Positions 45,419-54,111 of a DNA stretch of 64,000 bases are shown one piece after another. The position numbers and the translations under genes were made by a program. Location of the stretch: assembly GCF_900110865.1 (NCBI RefSeq), contig NZ_FOFD01000005.1, forward strand, positions 186,001 to 250,000. The letters are read 5' to 3'. Each line of letters starts with the position of its first letter. Position 1 is the first letter of the stretch. This stretch comes from Natrinema salaciae. GTDB lineage: Archaea > Halobacteriota > Halobacteria > Halobacteriales > Natrialbaceae. A model generated the notes under the pieces. It had not been told where the DNA came from. It was given only the letters and a program-made list of their open reading frames with translations, and searched no databases.

Positions 45419-47320
45419 ATGTTCGAGATCGAGGCGAGTGAGTCGCTCGCACGGCCTCCCGATTGGGCCGTGTTGCAACGAACGCTGCTCGAGACGATGG
45501 CCGACGCCGTCGATCGGTTCGCCGACGGGTACTTCGACGAGAGCGGCGAGCCCTACTGGCCTCCCGACGACCACGTCGGGATCGACGGCTTCGACGATCT
45601 GCTCGAGGGCTTTTGCAATTGGCCGCTTGTGTACGCGATGGGCGGCGACGAGCGGTTCCTCGAGCACGCGCGGGAGGCGTACGAGGGCGCACTGAAACGG
45701 GGTCGCGAGACCGAGACCCCGTTCGGGCATCCGATGGTCGTCGACGAGTTCGAGCAGTGTCGCGACTGGTTCCACCTGGGCGAGGGCAACCGCTTTATCT
45801 ACAACATGGGTCTAGCGGCGCCGGACGACGAGACCGTCGTCGACCGGGCCGAGCGGTTCGCGCACCTCTACTTCGATGACGCGGACGTGAACAACTACGA
45901 CGGCGAGAAACGGCTCGTTCGAGCGCCCCAGACCGGGAGCATGGGACCGGAGTACAGCGACCTGTCCGCCTTCGGTGACCGGTCGACCTTCGGCGGCTAC
46001 GGCTCCGACTACCGCTGGGCGAGCCACGGACTCCCGTGGCGAGACACGGCGTTCGACGAAGCGGCCGAACTGCTCGACCCGGCGAACGAGGAGCGACTCT
46101 ACGAGATCTACCGCGAGCGCTGTTCCCGTGGCGACATCCCCCTCAACCTCGGAATCACGAGCCTGATGACGAACGCCTACCTCCACACCGGCGACGACCG
46201 GTACCGGGACTGGGTGATCGAGTACCTCGAGGCCTGGCGCGAACGCACGGCCGAAAACGGCGGTATCATCCCCGATAACGTCGGGCTGTCGGGCGAAATC
46301 GGCGAGTACACCGACGGGAAGTGGTACGGCGGTTTCTATGGCTGGTCGTGGGGCGGCTGGCACTACGTCGGCATCGGACCGACGGTCGCCGCGGAGAACG
46401 CTGTCCTGCTGGATGGCAACCGGGAGTATCTGGCGTTCCCGCGCTCACAGCTCGACGTATTGATCGAGAACGGCATCGAGGTTAGCGAAGGCCCAGTCCA
46501 CGACACGCTGTACGTCCCGCACAAGTACGGCGACCCCGGGGATTACCACTACGACGCGTCGGGCGTACTCACGGAGGACGACGGCGAGGTCCTGTGGCGC
46601 GACGGCTGGTACGAGTTCAAGCCCCACAGGGACGATCCGTACGCGTTCCACCTCTGGTATCTGTCCCTCGCCGAGGGCGATCGCGAGCGCGTCGATCGGC
46701 TTCGCGACTGGGGCAGCCAGGACTGGAAGCAGGTCGACTTCCGGACCTCGACCAAGCACGGCGCCGGCGAGGAATACGCCTGGCTGGCGTATCTCGACGG
46801 CGACTTTCCCGACTATCCCGAGCGACGCATGGAAGCCGCCCACGCCCACGTCCAGGATCGGCTGGCTCTCGTGCGCGAGGATGGCGGTGTTCCCGCCGAT
46901 CTCGACGAGGACTACCTCCGCAATCGAAACCCGGTCTTTCACCGGGGGTTGCTCCAGCTCACGATGGGATCGCCACAACCCGTCTACTACGGCGGTCTCG
47001 TCATGGCACAGGTCCGCCACTTCGACGCCGAGCGCGAGCGGCCGGGACTCCCGCCGGGCGTCTCCGCCCTGGTCGAGGACGTGACCCGTGAGGGGGTCTC
47101 CCTCACGCTGGTCAACGGTGGCGGCACGGACCGCGAACTGATCGTGCAGGCCGGCGCCTACGGCGAACACGAGTTCGCGTCGCTCGAGTACGGCACCGAG
47201 CGCGCGCGGCCCGCGTCAAACGCGATCCGTGTCTCGCTCCCGAGCGGCTCCCGCGTCTCGCTGTCGGCGGCGCTCGATCGCTTCGTGAACGATCCGACCT
47301 ACGCGGTTCCCTGTGAGTAG
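45419..47320 (+). CDS. Uncharacterised 633-residue protein, probable alpha/alpha-toroid
   Basis: This intact 633-residue protein has no signal peptide, so is probably cytoplasmic. Its Trp/Tyr/Gly/Asp-rich repeating helical segments (FCNWPLVYAMGGDERFLEHA, DWFHLGEGNRFIYNMGL, NGGIIPDNVGLSG, GFYGWSWGGWHYVG, PVYYGGLVM) resemble the hairpin repeats of (alpha/alpha)6 barrels such as GH, PL and hydrolase families. A smaller beta-rich C-terminus follows (about residues 545-633). I cannot name the family. Its position downstream of the IclR gene in the uronate island suggests a role in uronate-oligosaccharide processing. The ATG at 45419 is about 28 nt after an AAATATTAA element; the frame before it is not protein-like. 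Confidence 0.75.
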   Translation: MFEIEASESLARPPDWAVLQRTLLETMADAVDRFADGYFDESGEPYWPPDDHVGIDGFDDLLEGFCNWPLVYAMGGDERFLEHAREAYEGALKRGRETETPFGHPMVVDEFEQCRDWFHLGEGNRFIYNMGLAAPDDETVVDRAERFAHLYFDDADVNNYDGEKRLVRAPQTGSMGPEYSDLSAFGDRSTFGGYGSDYRWASHGLPWRDTAFDEAAELLDPANEERLYEIYRERCSRGDIPLNLGITSLMTNAYLHTGDDRYRDWVIEYLEAWRERTAENGGIIPDNVGLSGEIGEYTDGKWYGGFYGWSWGGWHYVGIGPTVAAENAVLLDGNREYLAFPRSQLDVLIENGIEVSEGPVHDTLYVPHKYGDPGDYHYDASGVLTEDDGEVLWRDGWYEFKPHRDDPYAFHLWYLSLAEGDRERVDRLRDWGSQDWKQVDFRTSTKHGAGEEYAWLAYLDGDFPDYPERRMEAAHAHVQDRLALVREDGGVPADLDEDYLRNRNPVFHRGLLQLTMGSPQPVYYGGLVMAQVRHFDAERERPGLPPGVSALVEDVTREGVSLTLVNGGGTDRELIVQAGAYGEHEFASLEYGTERARPASNAIRVSLPSGSRVSLSAALDRFVNDPTYAVPCE

Positions 47321-47465
47321 TTTACGTGACTCCCCATGTGACCGACCACGCCATCGAAACCGCCGAACGCGGTCGCTACCGGCAGCGGGCGTCCGCCGTC
47401 GGTACAGCGGTCGCTTCGATGGCCGTCGGACCGACGACCACCGACTCGGTGGGTGACGAATCGCT

Positions 47466-48836
47466 ATGATCGAACTCGCGACGACCCTCGTCGCCGCGGC
47501 CGCATTCGGGAGCGCCATCGCGACGGACCTCGTAGCCGTTGCCGGCGTCGGTGTGCTCGTGTCGCTGTTGGTTCTCTCGGCGTTTTTCTCCTCGGCGGAG
47601 ATTGCGATGTTCTCACTGGCTCACCATCGTATCGAGGCGCTCGTCGAGGACGGCGTCGCGGGTGCCGAAACCGTCCAGACGTTGCAAGCCGATCCCCACC
47701 GGCTGCTGGTGACGATCCTCGTCGGGAACAACCTCGTCAACATCGCGATGTCGTCGATCGCGACCGGGCTGCTGGCGATGTACCTCCGGCAGGGGGAAGC
47801 GGTGCTGGCGGCGACGTTCGGTGTGACGGCCGTCGTCTTGTTGTTCGGCGAGAGCGCACCGAAGTCCTACGCGATCGAGAACACCGAGTCGTGGGCCCTC
47901 TCGGTCGCTCGGCCGCTGCAGGCCTCGAAGTACGCGCTGTACCCGCTGGTCGTCCTGTTCGATCGGCTGACTCGCATCGTAAACAGCCTGAGCGGTGGCG
48001 GTACCGCCGTCGAATCGTCGTACGTGACCCGCGAGGAGATACGGAACCTGATACGAACCGGTGAGGACGAGGGGATCATCGAGGCCGACGAACGCGAGAT
48101 GCTCCAGCGCGTGTTCCGGTTCAACGACACCATCGCGAAAGAGGTGATGACGCCGCGACTGGACGTCACTGCCGTCTCTCGAACAGCGACCGTCGACGAG
48201 GCCATCTCGAAATGCGTCGAGAGCGGCCACACTCGAGTACCGGTGTACAGAGGAACCCTCGATACGATCATCGGAACCGTCGAACTCAGCGACCTCGTCC
48301 GCGGCCGTCAGTACACCGGGTCGAGAGACGACACGCTCGAGACGGCCCTCGAGGACACGCTGCACGTCCCGGAGAGCAAGCACGTCGACGAACTCTTTCG
48401 AGAGATGTGCCACGAGCGCGTCGAGCAGGTCGTCGTCATCGACGAGTTCGGCACGACGGAGGGTATCGTCACGACCGAGGACATCGTCGAGGCCGTCGTG
48501 GGCGAGATACTCGATACGCGAGAGGACGACCCCATCGACATCGTCGACGAACGGACCGTCCTGGTCGACGGCGAGGTGAACATCGAAGACGTCAACGACG
48601 TCATCGGCGTCGAACTCCCGGAAGGCGAGGAGTTCGAGACGATCGCCGGCTTCGTGTTCAATCGCGCCGGCCGACTGGTTGAGCCCGGCGAAACGTTCGC
48701 GTACGAGGGCGTCGATCTGATCGTCGAGACCGTCGATACGACGCGCATCAAACGCGTTCGAATCTCCGAACGAGAGCCGTCGGCCGCCGTCGACGACACC
48801 GGCGCACCCGAAGCCGGTCGAGCGAGCGATCCGTGA
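47466..48836 (+). CDS. CNNM/CorC-like membrane protein with CBS domains
   Basis: This 456-residue membrane protein has an N-terminal CNNM (DUF21) transmembrane domain (about residues 1-190, including AAAFGSAIATDLVAVAG, LLVTILVGNNLVNIAMSS and GVTAVVLLFGESAPKSYA), two CBS domains (about 205-330, with VMTPRLDVTAVSR) and a C-terminal CorC/HlyC domain (about 345-435, with GEVNIEDVNDVIGVELPEGEEFETIAGF). Such proteins are thought to handle divalent-cation (Mg) transport or its regulation; older annotations call them hemolysins. It is not clearly part of the sugar pathway. Confidence 0.9.
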   Translation: MIELATTLVAAAAFGSAIATDLVAVAGVGVLVSLLVLSAFFSSAEIAMFSLAHHRIEALVEDGVAGAETVQTLQADPHRLLVTILVGNNLVNIAMSSIATGLLAMYLRQGEAVLAATFGVTAVVLLFGESAPKSYAIENTESWALSVARPLQASKYALYPLVVLFDRLTRIVNSLSGGGTAVESSYVTREEIRNLIRTGEDEGIIEADEREMLQRVFRFNDTIAKEVMTPRLDVTAVSRTATVDEAISKCVESGHTRVPVYRGTLDTIIGTVELSDLVRGRQYTGSRDDTLETALEDTLHVPESKHVDELFREMCHERVEQVVVIDEFGTTEGIVTTEDIVEAVVGEILDTREDDPIDIVDERTVLVDGEVNIEDVNDVIGVELPEGEEFETIAGFVFNRAGRLVEPGETFAYEGVDLIVETVDTTRIKRVRISEREPSAAVDDTGAPEAGRASDP

Positions 48837-49693
48837 GCCGCACGCTCGCCGCGAACGTGACGGTCGATACAGCCCGCTCGCGACGGTGCGGCCAGGAACC
48901 CGTCGCTGGCCGATCGCGGCGCGGTGTCAATTTCGGGTAGCCACACACCACTATCGAGGTGTGATATCGACGAACAGCGGCTCTCGACCGGTATATCGGG
49001 AGCGCTTCGACGCACCGATTTCATTTCTCGAGACAGAGGTCGTTCGACGTGTCGAACGACCGGTCCTCGCGTCCCCGAGTTGATGGCTCAGCACGAGCCC
49101 GTGAGATCCGTCTGTCCCACTCTCGGCTGGACCTCCCTGCCGCTTCGACTCTCCGCTACCGCGGCTGGTGAGTGCGTCGTGGATTCGGAAGACGACCATT
49201 GGAACGGCCCCAGAGCGGCGATAGGTCGCTCGAGGACTGGACGATGACCGTTCTCGTAAAAACGCAGGCCGAGGCGGATCGCCGCCGAACTACAGTTTAA
49301 ATCACAGATCGAATACAAGTGCTGGTGGAAGACTATATATGTCTTCATATTATGTAATTATTTGAATACTTTGGCGTTATATGTCTGTGATTTTGGATAT
49401 AGTTCACGCCTGGGGAGAGTAGGTTCATAGGTGGGAAAAACTGGAGTCTCCCAACGGGACACGTCGTGTAGTCATCCTTCTAGACGTGACGGGAGAACTA
49501 TATGTAGTATTGTATCGAATGTGGTATCTATGGTATATGGCCTCTAATTGCCTGTGGTGGTCGAATCATTCTATAGGCGAGTATATTGGTTACTTGATAA
49601 ATTTGCATTATGGAAACGCATTCCATCCAGTAGTTTGACCCCCCACACTCGCATCGGGAATGTGCTGCAACGCCAAATTTATTCTCCAGATTT
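48837..49693. other. Intergenic region with integrase remnant and AT-rich tail
   Basis: About 850 bp. The part at 49135-49303 is a decayed integrase fragment (see that entry). The following 390 bp (49305-49693) is markedly AT-rich with no recognisable frame. A short inverted repeat TGGAA-N5-TTCCA lies at 49611-49625. This looks like the scar of a mobile element and a junction. Confidence 0.55.
49135..49303 (+). pseudogene. Decayed tyrosine-recombinase fragment (copy of the integrase at 7613)
   Basis: The nucleotides align with the catalytic part of the integrase at about 8109-8280. The segment at about 49151-49162 corresponds to the integrase GVRGGEI box. The run ctcgaggactggacgatgacc near 49230 corresponds to ctcgaggaccggacgatgacc at about 8199. 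The reading (LSAT, AAGECVVDSEDDHWNG, then SLEDWTMTVLVK) parallels YSGV, RGGEIFADPKDERRNG and SLEDRTMTVLAK, but the catalytic Arg is lost and no intact frame extends the gene. It is a truncated pseudogene in the same orientation as the intact gene. Confidence 0.65.
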
Positions 49694-50362
49694 CTAGTCA
49701 CGAGTAACCGTCCGGGCTCCGTCTCCCGTCCGTTCGACCGTGAACAGGTCGTCGTCGGTCAGCACGGTCCGGACGCGGCCGTGCCAGGCCTCGGCGAACG
49801 CCGCTCGCTCCTCGGCAGTCGCCTCTCCGTCGATACACTTCCCGAGATACTGCGTGGTAGGCCCCGCATCCGGAACGTCACTGACGTGGTAGGTGACCCG
49901 GACGACGTCGTCCGTGTCCGATCGCTCGAACGAGAACGTCAGGCCGTCGGCCTCGAGGTCGTCGAAGTGCAGGTGATTCCTCCGGTCGCCGTACCCGCCG
50001 GCGAGTCCGCCGAAGCCGTCTTCCTCGGCTGCGCCCGTGACGTACGAGACGAGACGGGACATCACGCCGTAGGCGGCGTCGTCCTTCGGTCCGCCGGCCG
50101 TGACGACGATGTCGCTCCGGACCGGGAGTTCCGTGCCCGGGTACAGCGCCTCGAGGCCGAGCTGTGTGATTCGGTAGGCGCCCGCGGCGGTCGGACACGA
50201 GTGGCCGGCGGCGGTGACGACGTCCGCGTAACTGATCACGAACGGCTCACCCGGCTCGAGGACTGCTAGTGCCTCGGCGACGGGGTCTCGGATCCGAATC
50301 GGGTCGATCGCTTCGTAGTCGATACTCCAGTTCGTCTGGTTCGTATGCGTGGGCTGGCTCAT
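49694..50362 (-). CDS. Hypothetical protein with FmdE-like motif, in a metal-transport cluster
   Basis: This 222-residue protein has an SYADVVTAAGHSCPTAAGAYRITQ segment at about residue 42 that resembles the GH-x-C-P-G-x-GY motif of FmdE-domain proteins (molybdenum/formylmethanofuran dehydrogenase operon type). The conserved Cys and His could bind a metal. The rest gives no domain. It follows the P-type ATPase gene on the same strand (21 bp apart), so metal-related function is plausible. It does not resemble a known formylmethanofuran enzyme overall, so the assignment is tentative. Confidence 0.6.
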   Translation of the reverse strand: MSQPTHTNQTNWSIDYEAIDPIRIRDPVAEALAVLEPGEPFVISYADVVTAAGHSCPTAAGAYRITQLGLEALYPGTELPVRSDIVVTAGGPKDDAAYGVMSRLVSYVTGAAEEDGFGGLAGGYGDRRNHLHFDDLEADGLTFSFERSDTDDVVRVTYHVSDVPDAGPTTQYLGKCIDGEATAEERAAFAEAWHGRVRTVLTDDDLFTVERTGDGARTVTRD

Positions 50363-50383
50363 GTGAATACACTCGTCTGATCG

Positions 50384-52279
50384 TCAGTATCGCAGTAGTC
50401 GCATTCCGTTGAGGATGACTAGCAAGACGCTCCCTTCGTGAACGAGCATGCCGCCGGCGAGGTGGACGGTGCTGGTCAGCACGCCCGCCAACAGCACGAC
50501 TACGGTGAGGACGGCGAGCCCGACGTTCTCGTACACGTTCAACCGCGTCGCCTTACTCAGCGAGACGGCGTCGGGGATGCGCTCCAGGTCGTCGGCCATC
50601 AACGCCACGTCGGCGGTCTCGATGGCCGTATCCGTCCCGGCCGCGCCCATCGCGATCCCCACGTCGGCGGTCGCCAGTGAGGGCGCGTCGTTGATACCGT
50701 CGCCGACCATCGCGACGACGTGGCCGTCCTGTCGAACCGTTTCGATGGCGGTACGCTTGTCCTCGGGCAACAGCTCGGCGCGGTAGTCGTCGATACCGAC
50801 CTCCTCGGCGACGGCGCGGGCGGTCCGCTCGTTGTCACCGGTCAGCATCACCGTCCGAACGCCCGCCGCTTCGAGGGTCCGGACGACGCCGGGTGCCGCG
50901 TCGCGACGTTCGTCGCGGAGCGCGATGACGGCGACGACGGTGCCGTCGCGGCACACGTGGACGGCCGTCTCGCCGGCGTTCTCTCGCTTGCGGACGTGCG
51001 CGGCGACTGCGTCGGGGATGTCGATCCCGCGGTCGTCGAGGAGCGCGCGGTTGCCGACGACGATCTCCGTCCCGTCGGCGTGTGCGACGACGCCCTTCCC
51101 CGCGACGACGTCGAAGTCGTCGGGGTCGGGGATGCGCGCTCGAGAGACGACGCTTCCGCCGTCCGTCGCGGCGCCATCCTGCGAATCGCGGTTCCGGGCG
51201 GCAGTGCGGATGGCATCGGCGAGGTGGTGCTCGCTGCGCTTCTCGGCGGTCGCGGCCAGGCGGAGCGCCGCTTCCGGATCGAAGTCGAATCCCTCGACGT
51301 TCGCGACGGCCGTTTCCCCCTTCGTGAGCGTCCCGGTCTTGTCGAACGCGACCAGATCGATCTTCCCCGCGCGCTCGAGGTGCTCGCCCCCCTTCAGCAG
51401 GACGCCCTTGCGAGCGGCGTTCCCGATGGCGGAGACGATGCTCACCGGCGGCCCGATCACCAGCGCCCCGGGGCAGCCGATGACCAGTAGCGTCAGCGAG
51501 AGCAGCGGGTCTCGCGTGACGGCGTAGGCGACGACTGCAAGCAGGATGATCGCGGGCGTGTAGTACGTCGCGAATCGGTCGATAATACGCTCGGTCGGGG
51601 CGCTCTCCTCTTGGGCTTCCTCGACGCGGCGAATGATGCGCTGGAGCGTGGTGTCCGTTCCGGAACCGGTCGTGCGGACGTCCAGCGCGCCCTCTCGATT
51701 GACCGTCCCGGCGTACACCTCGTCACCGTCGGCTTTGTGGACGGGGGCGCTCTCACCGGTGACGGGTGCCTGATTGACGGCGCTTTCACCGTCGACGACC
51801 ACGCCGTCGACGGGCAGCTTCGCGCCGGGGCGAACGACGACGACCTCGCCCTCCTCGACCTCGCGGGCGGGGACCTCGACTTCGTTCCCGTTCCGGCGCA
51901 CGATCGCGGTGTCGGGCGCCATCTCGAGGAGGTCCTGCAGCGCGCTGCGCGTCTTGCGCATCGTTCGCCCCTCGAGGTAGCTGCCGAGGCTGAACAGGAA
52001 GACGACGGCGGCGGCCTCCCAGTACTCGCCGATGGCGATCGCGCCGATGGCGGCCACCGTCACCAACGTCTTGATGCCGACGGTCCGGCTTCGGAGCTCG
52101 TGAGTGGCCGTCTTCGCGATGTCGTACCCGCCGACGATCGTGGCGAGAATCAATATGCCGGCGCTGGCCGCGTCGACGGACGCGACGGCGCCGAGGCTCC
52201 AGCCGCCGACGTACAGCAGCCCAGTCGTCCCGGTGACGATGGCCGTGCGGTGGTTTCGAACGTACCGTGGAAGATCCAT
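50384..52279 (-). CDS. Heavy-metal P1B-type ATPase with CPG motif
   Basis: This 631-residue membrane ATPase has a phosphorylation motif DKTGTLT, the TGES segment (APVTGESAPV), the hinge GDGINDAPSL, a nucleotide-binding SEHHLADAI (the P1B HP-like element) and about six to eight membrane helices. The metal-site motif in the transmembrane helix reads CPG (LLVIGCPGALVIG), unlike the CPC motif typical of Cu and Zn/Cd pumps. There is no N-terminal HMA domain, which is on the separate small protein at 52294-52509. It would export a heavy metal ion; the metal cannot be read from the motif. Confidence 0.9.
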   Translation of the reverse strand: MDLPRYVRNHRTAIVTGTTGLLYVGGWSLGAVASVDAASAGILILATIVGGYDIAKTATHELRSRTVGIKTLVTVAAIGAIAIGEYWEAAAVVFLFSLGSYLEGRTMRKTRSALQDLLEMAPDTAIVRRNGNEVEVPAREVEEGEVVVVRPGAKLPVDGVVVDGESAVNQAPVTGESAPVHKADGDEVYAGTVNREGALDVRTTGSGTDTTLQRIIRRVEEAQEESAPTERIIDRFATYYTPAIILLAVVAYAVTRDPLLSLTLLVIGCPGALVIGPPVSIVSAIGNAARKGVLLKGGEHLERAGKIDLVAFDKTGTLTKGETAVANVEGFDFDPEAALRLAATAEKRSEHHLADAIRTAARNRDSQDGAATDGGSVVSRARIPDPDDFDVVAGKGVVAHADGTEIVVGNRALLDDRGIDIPDAVAAHVRKRENAGETAVHVCRDGTVVAVIALRDERRDAAPGVVRTLEAAGVRTVMLTGDNERTARAVAEEVGIDDYRAELLPEDKRTAIETVRQDGHVVAMVGDGINDAPSLATADVGIAMGAAGTDTAIETADVALMADDLERIPDAVSLSKATRLNVYENVGLAVLTVVVLLAGVLTSTVHLAGGMLVHEGSVLLVILNGMRLLRY

Positions 52280-52293
52280 GAGAGAACTCTCGA

Positions 52294-52509
52294 TTACGCG
52301 GGCCGGGGTGAGTAGCCCTGATTCTCGATTGCGGTCTGGAAGTCGTCCGGGGTGGCGAGCTCGGGGTCGTATTCGATCTCGACGCGACCCGTCGTGTAGT
52401 GGACGGTGACGTCCCTGACGCCGGTTCGCTTCTCGAGCGCTCGTTCGACCGTGCTCGCACAGGTCGGGCAGTCGAAGTCCATCACGCGGAGTTGAGTGGT
52501 CGTGGTCAT
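52294..52509 (-). CDS. HMA-domain metallochaperone (CopZ-like)
   Basis: This 71-residue heavy-metal-associated domain (TTQLRVMDFDCPTCASTVERALE) has the metal-binding C-x-x-C as DCPTCAS at about residue 14-17, and YTTGRVEIEYDPELATPDDF gives the second beta-alpha-beta half. It is the gene before the P-type ATPase on the same strand (14 bp apart), so it most likely delivers the metal to that pump, replacing the missing fused HMA domain. Confidence 0.9.
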   Translation of the reverse strand: MTTTTQLRVMDFDCPTCASTVERALEKRTGVRDVTVHYTTGRVEIEYDPELATPDDFQTAIENQGYSPRPA

Positions 52510-52662
52510 GGGTTCTTTCCGGCTGAGTCTACACGCCGGGTCGCCTAAAGTATTGTTTATATGATGTATTTGGATACAGATACGACCGATGCCACCGGTT
52601 CAATGGATCGTCTAGCGGGTTCGGACCAATGCCTAAACCCCCCGAGACTGTACCGTTACCGC

Positions 52663-53178
52663 ATGACCGAGTTTGGTGCCGACGTGCAGTTGCGCGATAT
52701 CGCCGTCCGGGACACCGACGTCTCCGACGCAGTCGACGAGCCGGTTCGGGCGACGATCCTCGACATGCTGACCGACGACGCCCTGACCGTCACGACGATC
52801 CACGACCGGCTCGCCGCCCGCGGCTACGAGCGGACCGAAAACACCGTACGCCACCACGTGAACGAACTGCGCGACGCCGGGCTCGTCGAGGTGGCCCGGC
52901 TCGAGGAGCGCCGCGGCGGGACCGCGAAGTTTTACCGCGCGAATACCATCGTCCTCTCCTATTCGGTTCCCGAAAGCGCCGAAAACCGTCTCGACGAGAT
53001 GGCCGCATCCATCGCGCCGGGCGTCGGCGAACTCGTCGAAGACGTGCGTGAGGAGTACGACGACGAGCTGGCCGAAATCGTCGACGAAATGGCCCCGTGT
53101 ACGCACTGTCGCACGCAGAAGTACGAAACGTACCTCCTGTTGACCGTGTTACGCCGGGCGTTCGTCGACACGCTGTGA
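52663..53178 (+). CDS. Metal-responsive-type winged-helix regulator with C-terminal Cys pair
   Basis: This is a 171-residue regulator with a winged-helix domain (about residues 18-90, VRATILDMLTDDALTVTTIHDRL, RTENTVRHHVNELRDAGLV) and a C-terminal helical part ending in MAPCTHCRTQKYE, where C-x-x-C may bind metal. The frame is open to 52561; the ATG at 52663 gives the better N-terminus. It is divergent from the HMA chaperone and P-type ATPase genes, the usual place for their regulator. Confidence 0.8.
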   Translation: MTEFGADVQLRDIAVRDTDVSDAVDEPVRATILDMLTDDALTVTTIHDRLAARGYERTENTVRHHVNELRDAGLVEVARLEERRGGTAKFYRANTIVLSYSVPESAENRLDEMAASIAPGVGELVEDVREEYDDELAEIVDEMAPCTHCRTQKYETYLLLTVLRRAFVDTL

Positions 53179-53247
53179 CCTGTCGGGAGGACACTTGGCG
53201 ACCGAGCGGAATTCGGGTTCGTGGGTAGTGAGTGAGCGGATTGCTCC

Positions 53248-54111
53248 TCACAGATCGGCAGAATTGAATCGGTGATAGCCGACGACGAACGGAACCACGA
53301 GCCACAGCACGAGAACGATGATCCCGACCGTAGGGGTCACGTAGAACGGGTCCGCTTCGACCCCCGCCGCTCGAACGCCGGTCTGGGCGGAGCTGCCACT
53401 GGCGTTCGCGAGATCGGGCAGCAGCGCAACGATCGAACTGAAGTACGCTGTCGAGGGCGAGAGCTGGGTGACGAGAAAGATCCAGTCGGGCGTCTCGGTC
53501 GGGAGTCGAAACCCTTCGACGACGTAGAGAACGCCCATCGGAACGACGTCCCAGAACAGTTCGAAGATGACGAAGAAGCCGAGCGACAACGTCGTCGCCC
53601 GTGAGGTGGACCCCGTCGTTGCAGACAATCCGACGATAATTCCCGAATAAACGGCCGCGAAGGCCATCGTAGCGAGGATCACTAGCAGCGCCGACAGCGG
53701 CTCGAACTCGCCGAGCAGCACGGAGCCGAATCCGAGGCCGATGACGAGCCCGACGGCGAGACCGAACGCGAGCACCGCCCCCCGCCCGACGAGTTTTCCA
53801 GCGAAGACGTTCGAGCGAGTCGTCGGCAACGAGAGCAGCAACTTGATACTTCCAAGTTCGCGCTCGCCGGCGAGCGACTTGTAACAGACCACGATGGCCG
53901 CGATCGGGACGAAGAGTCCGATGAGGCCAACCATGAAGAGGATCAATCCGCCGAACGTCGCCCCTCCCGGTTCGCCGAACAGCTCGGGAACCTCGACGTA
54001 TGCGTACGACGAGAGTACCGAAAGCGAAACGAATACCGCCACGAGCGCCCACAACGCCCGCGATTGTACGGCGTCGCGGAAGTCTTTCTTCGCGATTGCA
54101 ATCCAGGTCAT
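53248..54111 (-). CDS. ABC-2-type transporter permease
   Basis: This 287-residue membrane protein has about six hydrophobic segments (such as LWALVAVFVSLSVLSSYA, GLILFMVGLIGLFVPIAAIVV, YVTPTVGIIVLVLWLVVPFVV) and the ABC-2 N-terminal helix MTWIAIAKKDFRDAVQSRA. The cytoplasmic segment YKSLAGERELGSIKLLLSLPTTRS is typical of NosY/ABC-2 exporters. It overlaps the ATPase gene by 4 bp, so the two form one exporter. The exported compound is not known. Confidence 0.9.
   Translation of the reverse strand: MTWIAIAKKDFRDAVQSRALWALVAVFVSLSVLSSYAYVEVPELFGEPGGATFGGLILFMVGLIGLFVPIAAIVVCYKSLAGERELGSIKLLLSLPTTRSNVFAGKLVGRGAVLAFGLAVGLVIGLGFGSVLLGEFEPLSALLVILATMAFAAVYSGIIVGLSATTGSTSRATTLSLGFFVIFELFWDVVPMGVLYVVEGFRLPTETPDWIFLVTQLSPSTAYFSSIVALLPDLANASGSSAQTGVRAAGVEADPFYVTPTVGIIVLVLWLVVPFVVGYHRFNSADL

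Noticed and set aside
49310-49693. AT-rich stretch as a possible replication origin
   Set aside because: No ORB-like repeats or cdc6 gene were seen nearby; it is better explained as an insertion scar.
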